A stretch of DNA of 64,000 nucleotides from Mesorhizobium waimense (GTDB lineage: Bacteria; Pseudomonadota; Alphaproteobacteria; Rhizobiales; Rhizobiaceae), in the NCBI RefSeq assembly GCF_003601975.1, contig NZ_QZWZ01000001.1:62001-126000 (forward strand), written 5' to 3'. This document shows positions 62,379 through 64,000 of this stretch, piece by piece. Every line of letters begins with the position of its first letter. Within the stretch, counting starts at the first letter, position 1. The notes under the pieces are model-generated. The model was not told the DNA's origin. It did no database searches and worked only from the letters and a program-made list of their open reading frames with translations. The translations under genes were made by a program, and so were the position numbers.

Positions 62379-64000
62379 ATGACGAGTGGAATGGAACTCG
62401 GCGCCAAAGCGCCGTCTCTTATCAGGGCATCGCTGGGCCGCACCGGCAAGTGGGCCGGCAGCGTCGCCTTCGTCAGTGGCGCCGTTTCCGACGTGCTCAA
62501 TCCGTTGGCGCCGTTTGCCGCCTATATCGCTTTGATCGCCGCGGTCGCGGCGGTCATCATCGCGATTGCCGTCGTGCTCAAGCTGGTGCTCGCGGCCAAG
62601 GCCGTGCCCGCGCTGATTTTCGCCACCAGTGCGGCGGCGGTCGCCGGAGGCGTCTACGGCCTGCAACAGCAGACCAATTCGCAAAATGGGGTGATTGCCA
62701 GCCTGGTGCCGGCGGTGGCCGAGCTGCAGCAGTCGATGGGCATCGTCGCCGAGAAGGTGGCCAAGATCGAGCAGACCGTCACGCAGACGCAGAAGACGGT
62801 CGAAGCCGTCAAGCAGTCGACGGACACCGTGGCGAAAAAGACCGAGGAGATCGCGGCCGCTGGGAAGCAGCAGACCGCGCAGGGCGCCGAGACGCAAAAG
62901 ACCGTCGAAGCGGTCAAGCAAACCACCGACACGCTGGCCGCCGGCCAGCAGCAGCAGGCGGCGCAGGCCGAAAAGCTGCAGGCAACGACCGAGCAAATCG
63001 CCGCCTCGACCGACACCATCGCCAAGGGGTTTGCCGCCCTTGCCGCGCAAGGCGGCGCGATCGCCGATCCCAAGCGTCCCGACGAGTATTACCACAATGC
63101 CCGCGTCTACGAGCTGTCGGGCGACATGCTCAATGCAAGGCGCTCCTACCTCGCCTTCGCCGGCTTCGATGTCGACGCCGTCGATCCCTACACCCGGTTT
63201 GCGACGCTGCTTCGGGTACAGGACGGCAAGGCCGGCGCCCGTGAGGTGTTCGGCGCGCTTGCCGACAAGGGCAAGGCGCTGTCGATCAAGCTGGTCCATC
63301 TCATGCAGTTCGACGACGTCCAGCGCCTCGACAAGCTCAACGCCTTCATAGCTGTCCATGCCGACTTCGCCCCGGCCTATTTCCTGCTGGCGCAGGAGTT
63401 TTCCGAAGATCGCCTCGGGTCCCAGTCGCTGTCCGACAAGCGCAGCGAAGCCCAGGCGCTGACCAAATTCGTCGCCTACGAGAAGGATGGCGGGCTGCTC
63501 AAATATTTCGTCGACCAGAGAGAGCTTGCCGATTGGCTGGATCGCAGCCGCAGCCGGCTGGCCGCCCTTGGCGACGTGCTCGATCCTGCGCTGTTCGCCC
63601 CGACGCTGACGCCGATGCGGTCGAACCAGGGCTGGTCGATGACCATCTCGCTGCCCGAGCCGGCGACCGCCATTTCCTGGCGCCTGGGCAGCAGCAGCCC
63701 GTTCACCGACACCGGCTTCATGGCGATGAACGACCAGCGGACCGGCAAGCCAATGCCCAATCCGAGCTTCGAACTGCCCGACAGCACCGCCGCCACCACC
63801 ATCGGGATAAAGTATCTCGATCTCCGCGGACGCGAGACCGGCCCGTTCGACATAAGCTTCGATCCCGACGCCGCCCTTCAGCAAGGCTCGAAGCAGATCC
63901 TCGACCAATTCTGGACGTCGTGGATCGCCTTCGATGCCAGCGGCAATCATGGCCTGGTCTATTTCTCGCAGATGCTGTCGTTCCGCTGCGCCATCAAACA
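62379..64000 (+). CDS. Membrane protein with coiled-coil heptad repeats and TPR-like domain, cut by window end
   Basis: At least 540 residues; the 3' end lies outside the window. Two hydrophobic segments (about 45-70 and 74-95) are followed by a long Gln/Ala/Thr-rich coiled coil (about 97-225). Within it, TQKTVEAVKQSTDT (137-150) and TQKTVEAVKQTTDT (172-185) are exactly 35 residues apart, five heptads. A TPR-like stretch follows (DEYYHNARVYELSGDMLNARRSYLAFAG, about 235-262). I do not recognise the family. The ATG follows GGGGAACGAC. Confidence 0.75.
   Translation, partial: MTSGMELGAKAPSLIRASLGRTGKWAGSVAFVSGAVSDVLNPLAPFAAYIALIAAVAAVIIAIAVVLKLVLAAKAVPALIFATSAAAVAGGVYGLQQQTNSQNGVIASLVPAVAELQQSMGIVAEKVAKIEQTVTQTQKTVEAVKQSTDTVAKKTEEIAAAGKQQTAQGAETQKTVEAVKQTTDTLAAGQQQQAAQAEKLQATTEQIAASTDTIAKGFAALAAQGGAIADPKRPDEYYHNARVYELSGDMLNARRSYLAFAGFDVDAVDPYTRFATLLRVQDGKAGAREVFGALADKGKALSIKLVHLMQFDDVQRLDKLNAFIAVHADFAPAYFLLAQEFSEDRLGSQSLSDKRSEAQALTKFVAYEKDGGLLKYFVDQRELADWLDRSRSRLAALGDVLDPALFAPTLTPMRSNQGWSMTISLPEPATAISWRLGSSSPFTDTGFMAMNDQRTGKPMPNPSFELPDSTAATTIGIKYLDLRGRETGPFDISFDPDAALQQGSKQILDQFWTSWIAFDASGNHGLVYFSQMLSFRCAIK

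Noticed and set aside
62283..63950. 555-codon open frame antisense to the terminal coiled-coil gene
   Set aside because: The plus-strand frame has a ribosome site, membrane helices and heptad repeats. The antisense frame owes its length to GC-rich codon bias.

Overview
The window looks like chromosomal sequence of a GC-rich alphaproteobacterium of the Rhizobiales, most like Mesorhizobium. This rests on gene-order signatures: chvI divergent from pckA; a hisB-hisH-hisA-hisF-hisE-coaA block beside hslV-(GNAT)-(DUF2585)-hslU; a full iol (inositol) locus with an IolC-DUF2090 fusion; many sugar ABC operons; and dispersed rhizobial intergenic repeats. No species call was possible without a search.

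Layout. 1-7.3 kb: chvI (cut by the window edge), pckA, arfB, alkB, and a four-gene minus-strand operon for lipid-linked glycosylation (GT2, methyltransferase, GtrA, large membrane protein). 7.3-13.0 kb: minus-strand histidine block with coaA and three embedded non-his genes (DUF2628, DUF1330, a divergent ureohydrolase), joined by ATGA overlaps. 13.2-17.3 kb: hslV-GNAT-DUF2585-hslU and an exported DUF1402 protein. 17.3-20.9 kb: minus-strand cluster of a membrane di-iron desaturase/hydroxylase, Rieske ferredoxin, FAD reductase and a PanB-like protein that lacks the usual metal ligands. 21.0-27.3 kb: LacI regulator, an inositol-type ABC transporter, IdhA and an SDR. 27.3-28.6 kb: a class I DAHP synthase preceded by an aromatic-rich leader peptide and terminator that form a textbook attenuator.

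28.6-38.6 kb: second half of the inositol locus (IolY-like, IolR, then IolC-D-E-B), interrupted by an AraC/SDR pair. Inositol entering through the 22-25 kb transporter would be oxidised by IdhA, dehydrated by IolE, hydrolysed by IolD, isomerised by IolB, phosphorylated by IolC and cleaved by the DUF2090 domain. GGAA-N6-TTYC sites upstream of iolC and ibpA are candidate IolR operators. 38.7-41.2 kb: an orphan phosphonate mini-cluster (DUF1045, phnM, phnN).

41.2-54.9 kb: two further sugar ABC systems. The first has a divergent LacI gene. The second is tied to a SorC regulator, a LacD/YihT-like aldolase and a ROK kinase fused to a P-loop kinase domain; a 30-bp near-identical motif lies upstream of both the transporter and the regulator/aldolase pair. 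A nitronate monooxygenase lies between the two systems. 54.9-60 kb is a disturbed zone next to a tRNA-Arg: IS630 element, glycosyltransferase remnant, AbiE toxin-antitoxin pair with a frameshifted toxin, an inverted partial copy of the tRNA, and a degenerate copy of the 3' end of the nearby D-Ala-D-Ala carboxypeptidase gene. 60-64 kb: DUF1003 protein, the carboxypeptidase, a RIME-like repeat, and a membrane/coiled-coil protein cut by the window end.

The strongest candidates for undescribed biology are the DAHP-synthase attenuator (27290-27428), the shared SorC-type operator (50974-51003 and 52178-52207), the ROK/P-loop fusion kinase, and the PanB-like/Rieske/desaturase cluster.
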